Origin: Epiperipatus broadwayi
Lineage: Eukaryota; Onychophora; Udeonychophora; Euonychophora; Peripatidae
Assembly: GCA_028023455.1 (NCBI GenBank)
Contig: JAQFVV010012512.1
Span: 2,513,935 to 2,577,934, forward strand
Direction: 5' to 3'
Length of the DNA stretch: 64,000 bases
Shown here: piece by piece, positions 35,576 to 48,649 of the stretch
Layout: every line of letters starts with the position of its first letter
Position numbering within the stretch: the stretch's first letter is position 1
Position numbers and translations under genes: made by a program
The notes under the pieces: generated by a model
The model's database searches: none
The model's input: the letters and a program-made list of their open reading frames with translations, nothing else
What the model was told of the DNA's origin: nothing

Positions 35576-37530
35576 TTGTTTTGAGTGAGATATTTTATTA
35601 TTTATGAAATACTGTACTCATGAAACAAACAAATTGCTTTTCTGCAATTTTATATTTATATTATTTTACTATTCTGTGTGAATTTTGTTTACATATATTT
35701 TAATGATTACTCCAGAAATTTTTATTAAGATAAAGGGAAATTTCTAAAGCAATATAATAAAAATGCATATCGTACAATACATAATTATAATAAACTAGGA
35801 AGATGAAAAAATTGACTCTTGCTTATAGAACATTTTAAAAAAATATCTAAATTTCCCTCTATCAAAATATACTCTCTGAGTAAAAAAAATTGTACTTAAA
35901 GTAACATCTTCTATGGATCTTAATTTGAAATATCATCAGAATAATAACATATTAGTCACCAAATTGAATAGTAGCATGATCTAGGCTACTCTACTTTTGC
36001 AAAGTAAAATACAAGGTACCTTTCTAATGATGCATCAAAAATTATCACATATTTTTTTGCCTTGGCCATAATTGTAATCTAAATAAATGAATCAATAATT
36101 AATGTAATAATAATAATAATAATCTCAGGGTACTTTGCAAATTTTGGAAGTTATACTATAATATTGTATTGCCAACAAATGACTGATATCCTGGCAGGCC
36201 ATAGAAGGCATATGCTTCTCTTATAAGCTAATGTTTCCTAATATCTTATAACAATGATAACAATTAACCAAAAAACATTTAATTTACTAAACAATTGCAT
36301 AAATAAAAGATATAAAATTTAGAAGAAGTATTGTATTTTTATCCAGGATATTCCTAGAAATAACAGAAAGAAAATGATACTTTTTATGTTTTTCTACTAT
36401 TCTCATTGACATCTTTAAATAATCAAAAATGATTATTATATTTTTCATTTTTAAATTAACAATTAATAGTGTGCAGTCTGGAAAAATAGTCTAAATAATC
36501 TTAAGAAATATCAAATGAATCTACATTTCTTTTTTATTACAATCCCAATTTTTTGGAATTGAGGCATTTATGTAACAACTTCCATTTAAAACATTGAGAT
36601 TTAGATCTGCAGGAATTGGTTACCTGTTTACCTATATTTCTTTTGAAAATCAGAATTGTTAAAATTGTGAACATTGTAAACTCAAGACAATTGCATACAG
36701 AAAATCAGGAACTCAATTTTAAGTAATAACAAATACATTTATTAATATTTTATAAACAACATGAGCAACAATTTATTTACAATAAAGTTGAAATTATTAG
36801 CCAAACATAGGCACTGTTACATTATTTGGGTTGGATAGTACATAAGTAACACATTCTGAGCTTATTAAAAGACTATCTAAGGTTTTAATAAAAATACTTG
36901 AATGAACTATTTAACAAAAATACACTCAATGGATGTATTGGTTTATCATTGGCTAGTTTATATAAATTGCTAACTTAGTTAAGTTATCCCATTTAACAAA
37001 AGTTGGGTTTAAAGAAATAAAAAATAATAATAACTCAAGTCATAGCAGAGCAAAGTAATTTAATTAAAATATACCCTAGTCAGGTATCAACTAATAATAC
37101 CCTTTTTACAGATTAAATTACTGTTAATCTGAATAATACTCTGACTGAGTTTGAATAACCAAGTTGGAATGATAATAATAATTATCAGGTTCAGAAAAAA
37201 TAAACTAATATTTTATTAAGACTGTGAACCTCAAGAGTATGCACCTAAAAATGCGAAGATAGGGACCTCTACAGGTCTTAAACAGAAGCTTATGACTTTG
37301 GAAAAAAAAGAGCGGAACCACACTTTACTTCAACCTACTTTCTATATGAATAGGCAAAACTAAAGAATACTCTTGAGATTCACAGCCATAATAAAACATT
37401 ACTTACATAATGTATATGTGCTTAATAAATTTATAATTACAAATAAACTAAAATTGTCTGGCACTATATTTTTACTTTTTAAATAAAATATAGAGCAAGG
37501 TATGATATTGAGTTATTGGCCACATAATAC
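35576..37530. other. AT-rich stretch with a small inverted repeat
   Basis: About 37,225-37,386 is bounded by TGAACCTCAAGAGTAT and ATACTCTTGAGATTCA, an inverted repeat of about 16 bp that may be a small MITE. An (AAT)n tract lies at 36,104-36,122. No gene seen. I found no LTR pair bounding the gag-protease element. Confidence 0.4.
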
Positions 37531-37534
37531 CAAT

Positions 37535-40505
37535 GCAATCATCATCATCAACCATTATCAATCCACTGCAGGATGAAGGTCTCTCCAAGTTTAATCCATC
37601 TTCTCTGATCTTTAGCTTCTCTTCTCCACATTACCCCTGCACACTTTCTTATTTCATCCATCCATCTCACATGTCATCTCTTTCTGGGTCTTTTACAATC
37701 TCTTGGAATCCAGTTTAAAATTTCAAATGTCCATCTATTATCATCTCTTCTAGCAATATGTCCGGCACAATTCCACTTCAATCTTTTAATTTTTTCAATG
37801 AGGTCAGTAACACATGTTTGTTCTCTTATGTATACATTGCATTTTCGATCTCTTCTTGTTACTCCCAACATACATCTCTCCATAATTCTTTGAGTGGTCT
37901 GAAGTCTCTGTATTACTCTTCTATTAAGTGTCCAAGTCTCAGATCCATAAGTAAGAACTGGTAAAACACATTTGTTAAAAACCATCTTTTTCAAACACAT
38001 AGGCATATTTCCTTTTAGTATCAAGTTATTTCTACTACCAAAAGCACTGCAACCAAGTTTAATTTTATGATTAATTTCTTCCATTATGTTTCCATCTGTA
38101 TTAATAATCTAACCAAGGTATTTGTAACTGTTAACTTCTTCTAATTCATCATAATCAATCTTTATTTTTATATTTTGTGCAAATCGATTAAACATTACTT
38201 TAGTCTTTTTAACATTTATCTTTAGTCCTACTTTCCTACTTTCATCTGATAATTCCTGCAACATATCCTGCAGCTCTGAAGCATTATTTGCAAAAACAAC
38301 TACAACATCTGTGAAATCTAAATGACTTAAATAATCTCCATTTATTTTCACTCTTTTCGTTTCCCATTTTAATCCACAAAATACTTCTTGCAGCACTGCT
38401 GTAAAAAGTTTTGGAGATATGGAGTCACCTTGTCTTACACGTTTCTCAATGTTCACTTTCCCAGTATCATTATGTAATCTAATTGTTGCTGTTGCATTTT
38501 TATAAATATTATTCAAAATATGACAATATCCTGGATCTATACCTTGATGATTCAATGCTTTAATCACTGAAAAAATGTTTATAGAATCAAATGCCTTTTC
38601 ATAATCTACAAATCCAAAACATAATAACAACTCATATTCATTTGTCCTTTCTATAACTTCTCTCATCACCTGGATATGATCTACTGTACTAAAACCACAT
38701 TTAAATCCAGCTTGTTCTCTTGGTTGATGGAAATCCAATGTTCTCTGTAGACGAGTTATAATTATCTTGGTAAAATTTTTATATAAAACTGATAAATGGC
38801 TGATAGGTCTGTAATTTTTAATATCTTCTTTATCACCTTTTTTAAATATTAATATCATTATTGCATTCTTCCAATCATCTGGTACATCTTTATCATTTAG
38901 ACATTTGGTATATAACTTTGCTAAAAAAAATTTCTATTTCTTCACCTGCTTCTTTTAATATATCAATTATAATTCCATCATTACCTGGAGCCTTTACTTT
39001 CTTCATACATTTAATTGCATGTCTCACTTCCTCATTTAAAATTCTGGGAAATTCGGAAGATGTAATAGATATAGGAGGTACTTGTTCTTTATTACTATAT
39101 AATTCTTGATAAAAATCTACCAATTTCATGATGTCATCTCTCTTTTTAGTAATAATTCCATCTTTTTTTCTTATTGCAGATATAAATTTCCTACCAATAC
39201 CAAAATGTTGTTTTACATTCTTAAGACTTTATTTTTTTCCTACAGCTTTCCTTGCTAGTTCACAGTTATACTTTCTTATATCATTTTTAACTCTTTTCCG
39301 CACCATTTTACAAAATTCGAGATAATCAATTCTTTTTAATGCATCATTGTTGTATATCTCATATTCTTTCTTTTCTTCATAAATTCTCTAGTCTCAGTAG
39401 AAATCTTATTGGTCAATTGCTGCTTTTTTCTACCAGCTATCTTTGTTGCAGTTTTTAAAAGTGTATCAGTTATTTTCATATTAATTTCATTCAAATCTGA
39501 ATAAATGTTCAAAATCTACTAATACTTGAAACTGATTTGTAAGTTCTAAATTAAATTCATTAGACTGTTTCTGAAGATTAGGAATATCGACTGTAAATAT
39601 TGTTTTTCTTAATAATTTTTATCTCTCTAGTTTCACATTAACACGTATCTTACACCTTACTAATCGATGATCACTTCCTCTGTTAAATTTATTAAGAACA
39701 TTACAATCTTGAAATATGTATTTTCTGTTAGTCAAAATATAATCCAATTCTGCTGTACCTTCATTTAGATGCTTCCATGTCCATTTCCTTTTAACATTTT
39801 TCTCAAAAAAAAATTCATAAAATAAAGTTTTTCTTTTTCTGCAAACTCCACAAGTCTATGTCCTCTCTCATTTCTATTACCATAACCAAAATTACCTACA
39901 GCACTTCCATCTTTCATTTTTTTACCAATTCTAGCATTAAAGTCTCCCATAACAATTTTAAAATGTTGTTTACTCTGATCAAAAGCCTTTTGTACATCCA
40001 TATAAAAATCTTCTACTACTTCATCACTATGAGAACTTGTTGGGGCATAAACCTGAATTATCTGCATTTGGTATCTGCTATTAAGTTGTATAACTAATCT
40101 TGCCACTTTGTCCAATACACCATCAATCTCCACAATATTGTTCTTCCACTTTTTATTTATAATGAATCCTACTCTACTTGTATTTCCAATATTCGTGCCT
40201 TTATAATAGAGTATATGTCCACTTTTCAAATCAATTGTCTCTTCACCTTTTCTTCTAACTTCACAAAGTCCAATAATGTCCCATTTAATATGAGAGAGTT
40301 CTTATTCTAATTCTTGCAATCTTTCTTCACTTGAAAGTGATCTGCAGTTGTAAGTACCTAAATAAAAAGTCATCATCAAATGGAAGCCTGGGTTCACAAT
40401 CAGGGAATTCTTAGCACCCTCCACCTTTGGCCACCAACCGCTGCCTTGGTTGGTGACTTTACAGCCTTTTAGGAATAAAGGCCATGCTTTATTTTTGTCT
40501 GTCAT
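37535..40505 (-). pseudogene. RTE-clade LINE (AP endonuclease + RT), nearly full length, mildly degraded
   Basis: Read on the minus strand. Endonuclease: start MTDKNKAWPLFLKGCK (40,505), GTYNCRSLSSEERLQELE then a stop, IKWDIIGLCEVRRKGEETID (E of the active site), IQVYAPTSSHSDE, IVMGDFNARIGKK (39,950), ERGHRLVEFAEKEKLYFMN and GSDHRLVRCKI (39,670). RT: NDGIIIDILKEAGEE (39,000), IFKKGDKEDIKNYRPIS (38,845), QAGFKCGFSTVDHIQVMREV, FVDYEKAFDSI (motif A), VRQGDSISPKLF (motif B), LDFTDVVVVFA (motif C; usual FADD is FTDV). C-terminal part: TYGSETWTLNRRVIQRLQ, MERCMLGVTRRD and GHIARRDDNRW. It ends in WIDNG and a short (TGATGA)n tail at about 37,541, typical of RTE 3' ends. Lesions: stops near 40,310 and 38,109, slips in A-runs near 39,810 and 38,925, and the catalytic Asp to Val. 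Confidence 0.88.
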
Positions 40506-41732
40506 AATTGTATTTATGTATTGGAAAAATATTTATTATTTACAAACCTTTATTCTGCCTTATCAGGCACTGAAAAGAAAGACCATGGTGTTTCTTGATC
40601 TTAAACTCAGAGGTAAAAAGCCAATAAACTCACCATGCTGGCTATTGTGTGTTGGTGAGCAGCCCATCCATGTTCGTATACTATATGCATAATCACGTAG
40701 TAATAACAACTGTAATGACAAGAACGTATGGATTGGACATTAGGAATTTGCCCTGCTCAGTTCCTTTAAGGCCTCCAAGAGGAATCAAAGGGTCTCCTTT
40801 TAGTTAATAGCAAATTTCTTTCTGCAGCCAATAATGCAATATCTAGTACTAAATAACATACAAATCCTCAGCAAAGTGCTCCATATCATGAAGACAAATA
40901 CAATGAAGATGTCTATTGCCTATTATGACAGGTACTAAATAAAAAATATTTAAATTCTGAACATCTTGTTGGTTTGCTTGTGTCTGGCTGAAACAACACC
41001 ACAGCACAATACAGACATTATTATATTTAACCAAGCACTAAACTTTCAATATCTAACTTATCATTGCCATATCATACCTAATGCACAAATAACCTCATCT
41101 ACTATTGTGGAAAAGTATTTAATCATATCATAAGGTATAGGTAAAACTTAGGTTCTGCAGAGCAAAACAACATGAACAAAGTATGGTGGCTTCCAATACA
41201 TATATTTAAAGAGAAGAGTATGTATGAACTTCGTCTCAGCACATCAGAAAATGAAATAACATCAAAAATATGATTTTCTACAAAAATCTAGGGACCTTAA
41301 TAGTATATGATAACTACCATAAAATATAAAGCACTATCAACTCATGGAATAAAGTGTATGAACAATGGGGAGAGCATTTCCATCCAGCAAAGCACAATAA
41401 GCAAACAATATTAGAGCATAATGTTCTAAGGCATATATCTCAAACTGGATGATGGCAAGATAACAAGTTATCACTGATAAAGCTGACTAAATTAATATTA
41501 ACATTAAAAATTAGCAAACAATAAGCAATATCTGAAACCAACTATGAAATAATTAGTCAACAACCATAAAAACATTTAAAGATAATAGCGCATTAAAATT
41601 TGGCATTAGATAAAAAATATACACATATATGCAATGTATAATATAAAAGTTATAGAAATAAAAAGAAGCATAATTTTAAAATAAATGTAAATAATATCTA
41701 GTAAATATTTAATGATATTAAAATTTAACTGT
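40506..41732. other. AT-rich stretch, no gene recognised
   Basis: The first about 200 bp may be the 5' UTR of the RTE LINE. Nothing else was recognised. Confidence 0.45.
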
Positions 41733-41904
41733 AAATTATTGTATTAAACCACTAAACATCACATGATCACCATTTTTTATGCCAGCACATAACTATTATT
41801 AAAACAGGCAAAACTCTCCATAAAGTAGTGCCACTCAGTGCCAAACAGAGTAATCAATGGATGCCAGAAGGCTTCTTCATAAAACCCCCATCTAGAGCCT
41901 ACTC

Positions 41905-41963
41905 TTCCAATATCCCCAGACACGTTTCTAGCTTATGGCCTTTGTTAGTGAGGAGCTTTGGAT
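41905..41963 (-). ncRNA. Degenerate hammerhead ribozyme motif
   Basis: Minus strand: ATCCAAAGCTCCTCA, core CTAACAA (expected CUGANGA), AGGCCATAAGCTA, GAAAC, GT loop, GTC, TGGGGATATTGGA. Helix I is retained, the catalytic core is mutated; probably inactive. Confidence 0.6.
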
Positions 41964-42524
41964 CTGAAAGTGCTGCAGCTAGATCTTAGGATTTAATACA
42001 ACCCTCCAGCAGCCACCTTTTATCTCTACTTAATTGCAAAACTATGAGATTAAAAAACAAATTAATATTTTTAATCTAACCTCAATAGCTTATATAGTCA
42101 TATAGGTCTGAACTCAGTTCAGTACCCATACATTTTGGTGTCTTTGGCTTTTTAACAATTATAACCACCACTATCCTATTAGGCAGGATTGCTGTCAAAC
42201 CACTAAACATCACATGATCACTATTTTTTATGCTAGCACATAACTGTTATTAAAACAGGCAAAACTCTCCATACAGTAGTGCCACTCAGTGCCAACCAGA
42301 GTAATAAGATAGTGGTGGGTATGTTTGTTAAAAAGCCAAAGACAACAAAAGCTATGGGTACTGAAGTGAATTCAGACCTATATGACTATATAAGCTATTG
42401 AACTTAGATTGAAAATATTAATGTGTTTTCAATTTTATTCTCATAGTTTTTTAGTTAAGTAGAGATAAAAGGTGGCTGCTGGAAGATTGCATTAGATCCT
42501 AAGTTATAGGTGCAGTGCTCTCAG

Positions 42525-42583
42525 ATCCAAAGCTCCTCACTGACAAAGGCCACAAGCCAGAAACTAGTCTGGGGATATTGGAT
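42525..42583 (+). ncRNA. Hammerhead ribozyme motif with one core substitution
   Basis: ATCCAA and CCTCA (helix I 5' side), CTGACAA at 42,540-42,546 (G8 of the core is A), AGGCCACAAGCCA helix II, GAAAC, two-base loop, GTC, then TGGGG and TTGGAT (helix I 3' side). The G8 change should abolish or severely reduce cleavage. Confidence 0.7.
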
Positions 42584-42786
42584 GAGTAGGCACTAGATGG
42601 GGATTTCATGCACAAGCCTTCTGTGATCCACTGATTACTCTGGGTGGCACTGAGTGGCTCTATTCTAAGGAGAGTTTTGCCTGTTTTAAATTTTTGTATC
42701 ACAATAATTATAAGAATTTAGGACTTCTGATAAAGATATTTTGGCTGTTTTACCAATAATTGAATGAAACACACATAAACCATATA

Positions 42787-44125
42787 CACCTGGGTCTCAT
42801 TTTCTGCCATAGATAGGTTCACCAGAAAGCATGCACAAAAGGAATCACACAAAAATAGACTTAACTTACCTTGAAAAATGGAGAATACATCTGTAATTTT
42901 TAAAAAATGCATAAAAGCAAAGCAACAATGTAAAATTACTTTTAAACTTGCATATAAAAAATAAAGAAATAAAATAAGAGTAATAAAAAATTTCAAATTT
43001 GAAAAAAAAAATACAAGACAAACTTTTTTACTTTTTTTTATTAACTACAGTATTTAATTTTGTTAAAAACAATATATTTCTATGTGTAATTTACAGTATT
43101 TTACATTTTTCATACATGTACAGTATTTTCATCATTATTGCTATTTGATGATATGCAGGTTTGTTTGTGAACTGGTAAGACATCAGATTCATCACAAGAA
43201 AAAATACAACTAGCACCAACTTCATTTATTTAATTGGTCTTATAGTGGATTTACCCAAACTAAAATGTTTCCAATTGCTGTTGATTCTTCTCATTTCACT
43301 AAGTGATCTAAAATTAAAATTTTTGTTTCCAAAGAAATTCATTTTCTTGGATGTTTTTTCCTTTCCATTAGGGTAAACTAAAAGTTTAAAATAAAAATAA
43401 GAACTTAGACTTATGATAATAAAAAGACACCTACTCACAACTATTGGGCAAAATTTAATTAAAAGTAACAATTAAAAATTAAATTCTTATTTTTGTCTTT
43501 AATTTTTTAATTTTCAATTTCATTTAAAAATCAAATTCCATTGTTTTATATCACATTACATAGTTTTTAAACTGTTAATTATAATTAAAAATCAGATTTT
43601 AATTTTTAATTGTCAAATTTAATTATGCCACCACTGTTACTCACCTTTTAAAAATAAACTTGCAGACACTAAATGATTAATTGATTATGTACTTTTTTAA
43701 AAAAAAGTACAAATAGGATGTGATTTAAAATGCATAGTATAGGAATCTATAACATTTTAACAGATTTACATTATAATCTTGTAAAATTTAATGTGTGTAT
43801 ATAAAATGGGGAAATCCTGATTTTAAGTGAATTATGAATTTCTTTATTGCATAAAATCTATTACAGTACTATTACAAAGTGCTGAAAATATAGAAATTAT
43901 TAGATGGAAGTTGAACTCCGATAATGCGCTATTACTTTAAATATGATGTGTGAGTGCGCAAAATTTATAATATTTAAAGTAATAGCACCTTATCGGAGCT
44001 CAACTTCTGACCTAATAATTTTTAGCACATAAAAGAAAACTGCATACAAAAATATTAAGAAGAAACATGAATCACAAAACTTCAAAATTCCATTTAAAAA
44101 ATCCGAATAAAACGAGACCTGGGTG
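42787..44125. mobile_element. pogo/Tigger-like TIR element, copy C (1,339 bp)
   Basis: Starts CACCTGGGTCTCATTTTCTG and ends AATAAAACGAGACCTGGGTG, with TA on both sides (42,785-42,786; 44,126-44,127). It is the reverse-oriented sibling of copy B, with the same internal palindrome at about 43,905-44,010 (GAACTCCGATAATGCGCTAT and complement) and the same helix-turn-helix coding remnant. Confidence 0.85.
43230..43378 (-). pseudogene. CENP-B/pogo-type helix-turn-helix remnant in copy C
   Basis: ATG at 43,378 (minus) gives MERKKHPRK, a stop, then ISLETKILILDHLVK, a stop and EESTAIG; after a frame shift SLGKSTIRPIK follows. Compared with copy B the pieces complement each other and both match the DNA-binding start of pogo/Tigger transposases (SLETK..IL..L, TAIG, STIR.IK). 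The lesions differ from those in copy B, so they arose independently after the two insertions. No catalytic DDE domain is present. Confidence 0.65.
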
Positions 44126-44127
44126 TA

Positions 44128-46775
44128 ATAATAATAAAAAACAAACTTAAGAGATAAATATCTCTATTTAATAAAAGCACTATAAATTTACCTTAATCAG
44201 CAAACATTAAATTAGTATGAAATTTACCTTATTATGGATAGGAATACCTATGCATTCAGTCATAAACCCATTAAAGATAATAATAATCATAACAAAATTT
44301 ACCTTCACATAGAAATATTGTCATAACAATAATAAAATAAATAAAGTAATATAAAAAATATTGTATATTTTTTTCTTTTTTATAACACCTTAGTTCATTA
44401 GTGGAATCTTTCCCTAATGAGCAGTCTGTTGAGAGTGCAAAGTCCTTCCTCGATGGTTGTCCAGATGGTTGTCCATGAGCATCCGTACCAAGCAAATAAT
44501 AAATATTTTCTTTTAATACAGCAAGTATAACTTTCAGATATGCATAAAAACAAAATATTAATACAATTCTTAATCCTAAATTAATACAAGGTTTGAATTC
44601 ATTTTAAAGGAATTAACCATTGTAAAATAGCTAGTTGGAGAATATTTATTTGGCGATATTTGAGAATAATACAATTTTGTTCTGTTGTAATTTTTCAGAG
44701 TCTGCAGTTCTATTGGAATAGGTAATACTTTTTTTTTACTTTTAAAAGAAGCACATTCAAAAATAAGTTTAAATTAGTTTGACAATAAAAGTCATTTCCA
44801 GGTATAATGTTTGAGCAATTTTTCTTTTTGGAAACATTATTAAATTTAATAGTCCACAAATCACAATGCATAATAAATGTCCATTGTAAATTATTTCAGC
44901 AAACTATTTTTTATAGGCAAACATACTTCTTACTTTTCTTAATTCACATTCATTTAAAGTATTTAAAAATAAAATACAAAGAGAATGAAGCATATTAAAG
45001 TTATCATGTATATGCTTCTTTTCTCCTAAAATTTTGCCAAATTTGACTTTGTCACAAATATTCTTCTTGATAGCACAAAGTCGGAGAAAATAAATACAAG
45101 TAAATACTTATTTCTCTTATACTAAAGATGTCAGGTTATTTTATAATTATACAGTTCACTTTTTTAAATAAGCAATTATTATATTCAAGTTGTTTTATAA
45201 TTATGAAGTTCATTTTTAATAAGCATTTATTATATTATATTTATTATAATAGTTCATAATAAATAAAATAGGCTACATAGCAGCTTATTCTTGATTTCAA
45301 AGTTTAAACAGTCTAAAATCTTTTACACTTTAATTTTTTACTTTTAAAAGGAATAAATAGTAATGAAGAATAAATTAGATCAGCACAATTCTATGAATTG
45401 ATGCAAATAAACACATCATCTGGTTTCTTTTAGAATCTATTTTTAAATATAATCGATGAAATTTACTTATAATACATAAATTATTTTTCCATAGCATTAT
45501 ATTAGTAGTTAAAAGAGAATTCAAATTGAATTATGGCAATAAAAATTAGGATACGTTAAAAAGAATCTCAACACTGCTTTGTAGGTTCAAATAGAAATAA
45601 AATTAATAACTTTACACTTTAAAAAAATATAATTATAATAAATTATCACTATTATTAAGATTGCAGTGCATAGTGGTCCATTAATGAAAATGAAGGAGCA
45701 GACAGATCAGAAGCTCAGATCGGACAGGTCAGAGAGGTGAGATCCTTAAAAATGATGATCTCTTGCATATATACCTGTCTTGACATAGATCAAAAATCAA
45801 TTACCTCCTCCTGAAAAGTAACCCTTGTGGCAAATAGGTTAAACAATACAAGAACCTAATTAAGAAAATTATATAACTTTAACCTACTTTATTTTTAAAA
45901 AAAAAAACACATGATCATAAAAGCAAGTTGAAGAAAAGGTTAATGTACCTGATTTTATTAATTAAGAAAATTAATAAAAACAAATAATAAGATAATAAAT
46001 TATATTTATCTTTTTTTATTTTTTTAAAATAACAGATGGCTTTTTCTTTTTAGTTTATGAGAAGTATCAAGTTTAAACGTTTAACCCTTTCTTGGTTAGG
46101 TTTAATTTATGTTTATTTTTAAATGTTTTAATAATTTAAAATAATTATCTTGGTAATTAAAACCAAGAAATCTAAATTTGCCCATGCACACACACACATG
46201 TACCCAGAGGATGTGACATTTCTAATTTAAAATTTAACTTATTTCTTTTTTTAAGCAATTATACATTATTTATTTGAATTAATAAGCATTATTTATATTT
46301 TATTTTTAAAACAAATTGACTAAATGAGAATCAAATCTGAGTACTTTATGATTTAAACTATAACTAAATAATTATATTATTAAATAATTATATTTTACCC
46401 CTTACCTTTCTATCTATGACATCTATAACTTTAATTATAAAATTAATTATAAAAATTAACTTTGTTTACTCTATTTTAAGCATGCTTAACTAAATATTAA
46501 TGTTGTGCTAAAGCATATATCTTATGGTTATAAGAATTATTTTAATAACAACTCTTAAGTTTACAAGCTATTTTTTATTTTATACTCATTGAAAGCAGAA
46601 TAAGGTAAACATTTTTGCATTCAAGTTAGATGACATAACTTGTGCAAATAAAGTTGTGGTCTCTTTTCTCTTTTATTTATTATTTACTATTTTTTGATTA
46701 ACAAACACTGCATATTATTACATTAAGGCCTTCAATAGAAGCAATGTGCAAAAGCACAGGGTTACAATATATATA
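44128..46775. other. AT-rich stretch without recognisable gene
   Basis: Nothing but short frames. A slightly GC-richer patch at 45,660-45,850 has no recognisable content. Confidence 0.5.
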
Positions 46776-46777
46776 TA

Positions 46778-47219
46778 CACCTTTACCCCACTAAGCGATT
46801 GTCTACTTAACGATATTTCACAATAGCGATCATCATCAATTTGTATCCACTACTTTGATGTACAATTGATTATTTGCTATAACAATCAGGAAAAATTTAA
46901 AAAAAATTTTTTGGCAGCCATCTTGAATTTTGCATCACTGATGACATCAGAGATAGCTATATTATACCCAAAAGCAAAAGTATATTATTGTAATATGTAT
47001 ACAGGTAATGACTCTATTTTATTCATAACACCCTTAAAATATCTATAACTACTTTATCTATAATACTGTATACATCACATATAATAAATAATACAGCAAA
47101 TGTTCATCCACTTTTTCTTTTAAAATATGTATATATGTTCTACAATAATATCAACAAATTAAAAATCCTTTTTCTTTTCAAAAGCATTATTTTCTTATCT
47201 CAATACTGAACATATACAG

Positions 47220-47250
<31 letters not shown>

Positions 47251-47405
47251 CAAAAACTCCAATGTTTCAACATTGATTTGTAATTAAATAATGTAAAAGA
47301 AAGAGTAATAAAATATAGCAGTGGGAGAGATATATCCTTGAAAATGACTGTATGAAGATAAACAGTTGAAACAAAGTTTTGTATTATATAAATACTGTAT
47401 ATACA

Positions 47406-47454
<49 letters not shown>

Positions 47455-48508
47455 CAGTATTGAGATAAGAAAATAAAATTTTTGAAAAGAAAAAAGGAGG
47501 ATTTTTAATTTGTTGATAATACTGTATACAAATACTCCAATATATAAATACAGTACAAGACAAATAAAATTATCACAAACTTTCAGGAAAACGCTAAATA
47601 TGAATATTAAACTGCGTGTGTTTCTTAAATACAATATATTATTTTTAGAACACCTGGATAATTATGTAAAAATAGTTATGTTTCAAATAAAAAAAAAAAA
47701 CATTTTAAAATGATGTCGAATTAGAAAAGTTTAAAAAAAACATTGCATTTAATTAAAAATATTTCTACTTGAATGGGGGGGGGGCATTATTGCATTACTA
47801 AAAATATACAGTAAGAAAAATAAACCTACCTGTATGTTTTAGAAAATTAGAAGTTAGATTTTTTACTTTGAAAATAAGTTGATTTTTTTTCTATATGTTC
47901 AATTAAATAATTAATAATTAAACATTGTCTTTTAATTTGAATAATTTCACATAAGTAATAAATGAAATACACAGGCTTATATACCTGTGTTTATATATGT
48001 AATAGATAGGGTATGAGCACAGACTTGCACAGTGTTATGAAATAGTGTGGAGAGTGGTGGTCATGTGAAAGTTTGTGTTCATACCCTGTCTATAAGTAAT
48101 AAAATAAATGTATAGTAGTAATATATACTGTAATACAATTTTTAAAAAAAAGCACTTCAGTATAGATTTTTTTTTCATTATGATGAAAAACTTCCGCGGA
48201 AGAATATAAAAACTTTTAAATTCAAATTTAGTTTCATTGCTGTTCTGTACTTTTTAAAGTGAAAATATGCACTTTTTTTCCTAGTGATATAAAACTTTTC
48301 TTTTTAGATACTGTATTTAGTCATCATTGTCATGAAAAAATCAAGAATATCTTTGTACTTGGAAATCAATGTGGATATTTTATGTCAGTGGAACCGACCA
48401 ATTTTTTTCCCATAGACCCCCATTATAATTACGTATTTTGTCTATGATATTCTTGCTTAACGATGAGTTTTGGAGGACCAATTGCCATCGCTAAGCGGGG
48501 TAAAGGTG
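46778..48508. mobile_element. TA-flanked TIR element, second pogo/Tigger-like family (1,731 bp)
   Basis: Terminal inverted repeats CACCTTTACCCCACTAAGCG (left) and CGCTAAGCGGGGTAAAGGTG (right), with TA immediately outside each end. Subterminal CTTAACGAT is also inverted (about 46,813 and 48,457). The CACCT start and TA duplication fit pogo/Tigger elements, but no transposase is visible. A nested palindrome lies at 47,147-47,517 and a G-run at 47,776-47,785. The repeat around 47,975-48,110 belongs to the family of the 25.3 kb palindrome. Confidence 0.75.
47147..47517. repeat. Nested palindrome with two (AT)n tracts
   Basis: Arms of about 68 bp (TATCAACAAATTAAAAATCC ... CTCAATACTGAACATATA and complement) bracket (AT)n runs at 47,219-47,247 and 47,407-47,451 and a roughly 160-bp centre. 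Probably a small foldback element inserted in the TIR element. Confidence 0.8.
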
Positions 48509-48649
48509 TATATATATATATGACAATAGATGGCGTTCTACCAAAAACACCGTCAAGCATAGTTTTTTGTTTACATAAACATCAGAGCAAGCATTCACTA
48601 TCTCTAACTTTAATTTCCACCTTCAGATTATGATTTCAAGCTATTTGTC

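Larger units (their letters stand above)
41733..42699. mobile_element. Hammerhead-bearing inverted-repeat element, copy 1 (943 bp plus target duplication)
   Basis: Element 41,745-42,687 starts TAAACCACTAAACATCACAT and ends GAGTTTTGCCTGTTTT. It is flanked by AAATTATTGTAT (41,733-41,744) and AAATTTTTGTAT (42,688-42,699), an 11/12 target duplication. Inside, one forward unit of about 450 bp is followed by the start of a second forward unit (from about 42,194) that switches at about 42,310 into a reversed unit, giving a head-to-head palindrome. Both units carry a hammerhead-like core (minus strand near 41,905-41,963; plus strand 42,525-42,583), both with core substitutions. No protein coding. Copy 2 at 56.5 kb has the same ends and layout. 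Confidence 0.75.

Noticed and set aside
42255-42691. piggyBac-like element with TTAA duplication at AACAGGC...GCCTGTT
   Set aside because: The sequence outside the left TTAA is conserved between copies as part of the element, and the true outer flanks show 12-13 bp duplications instead.
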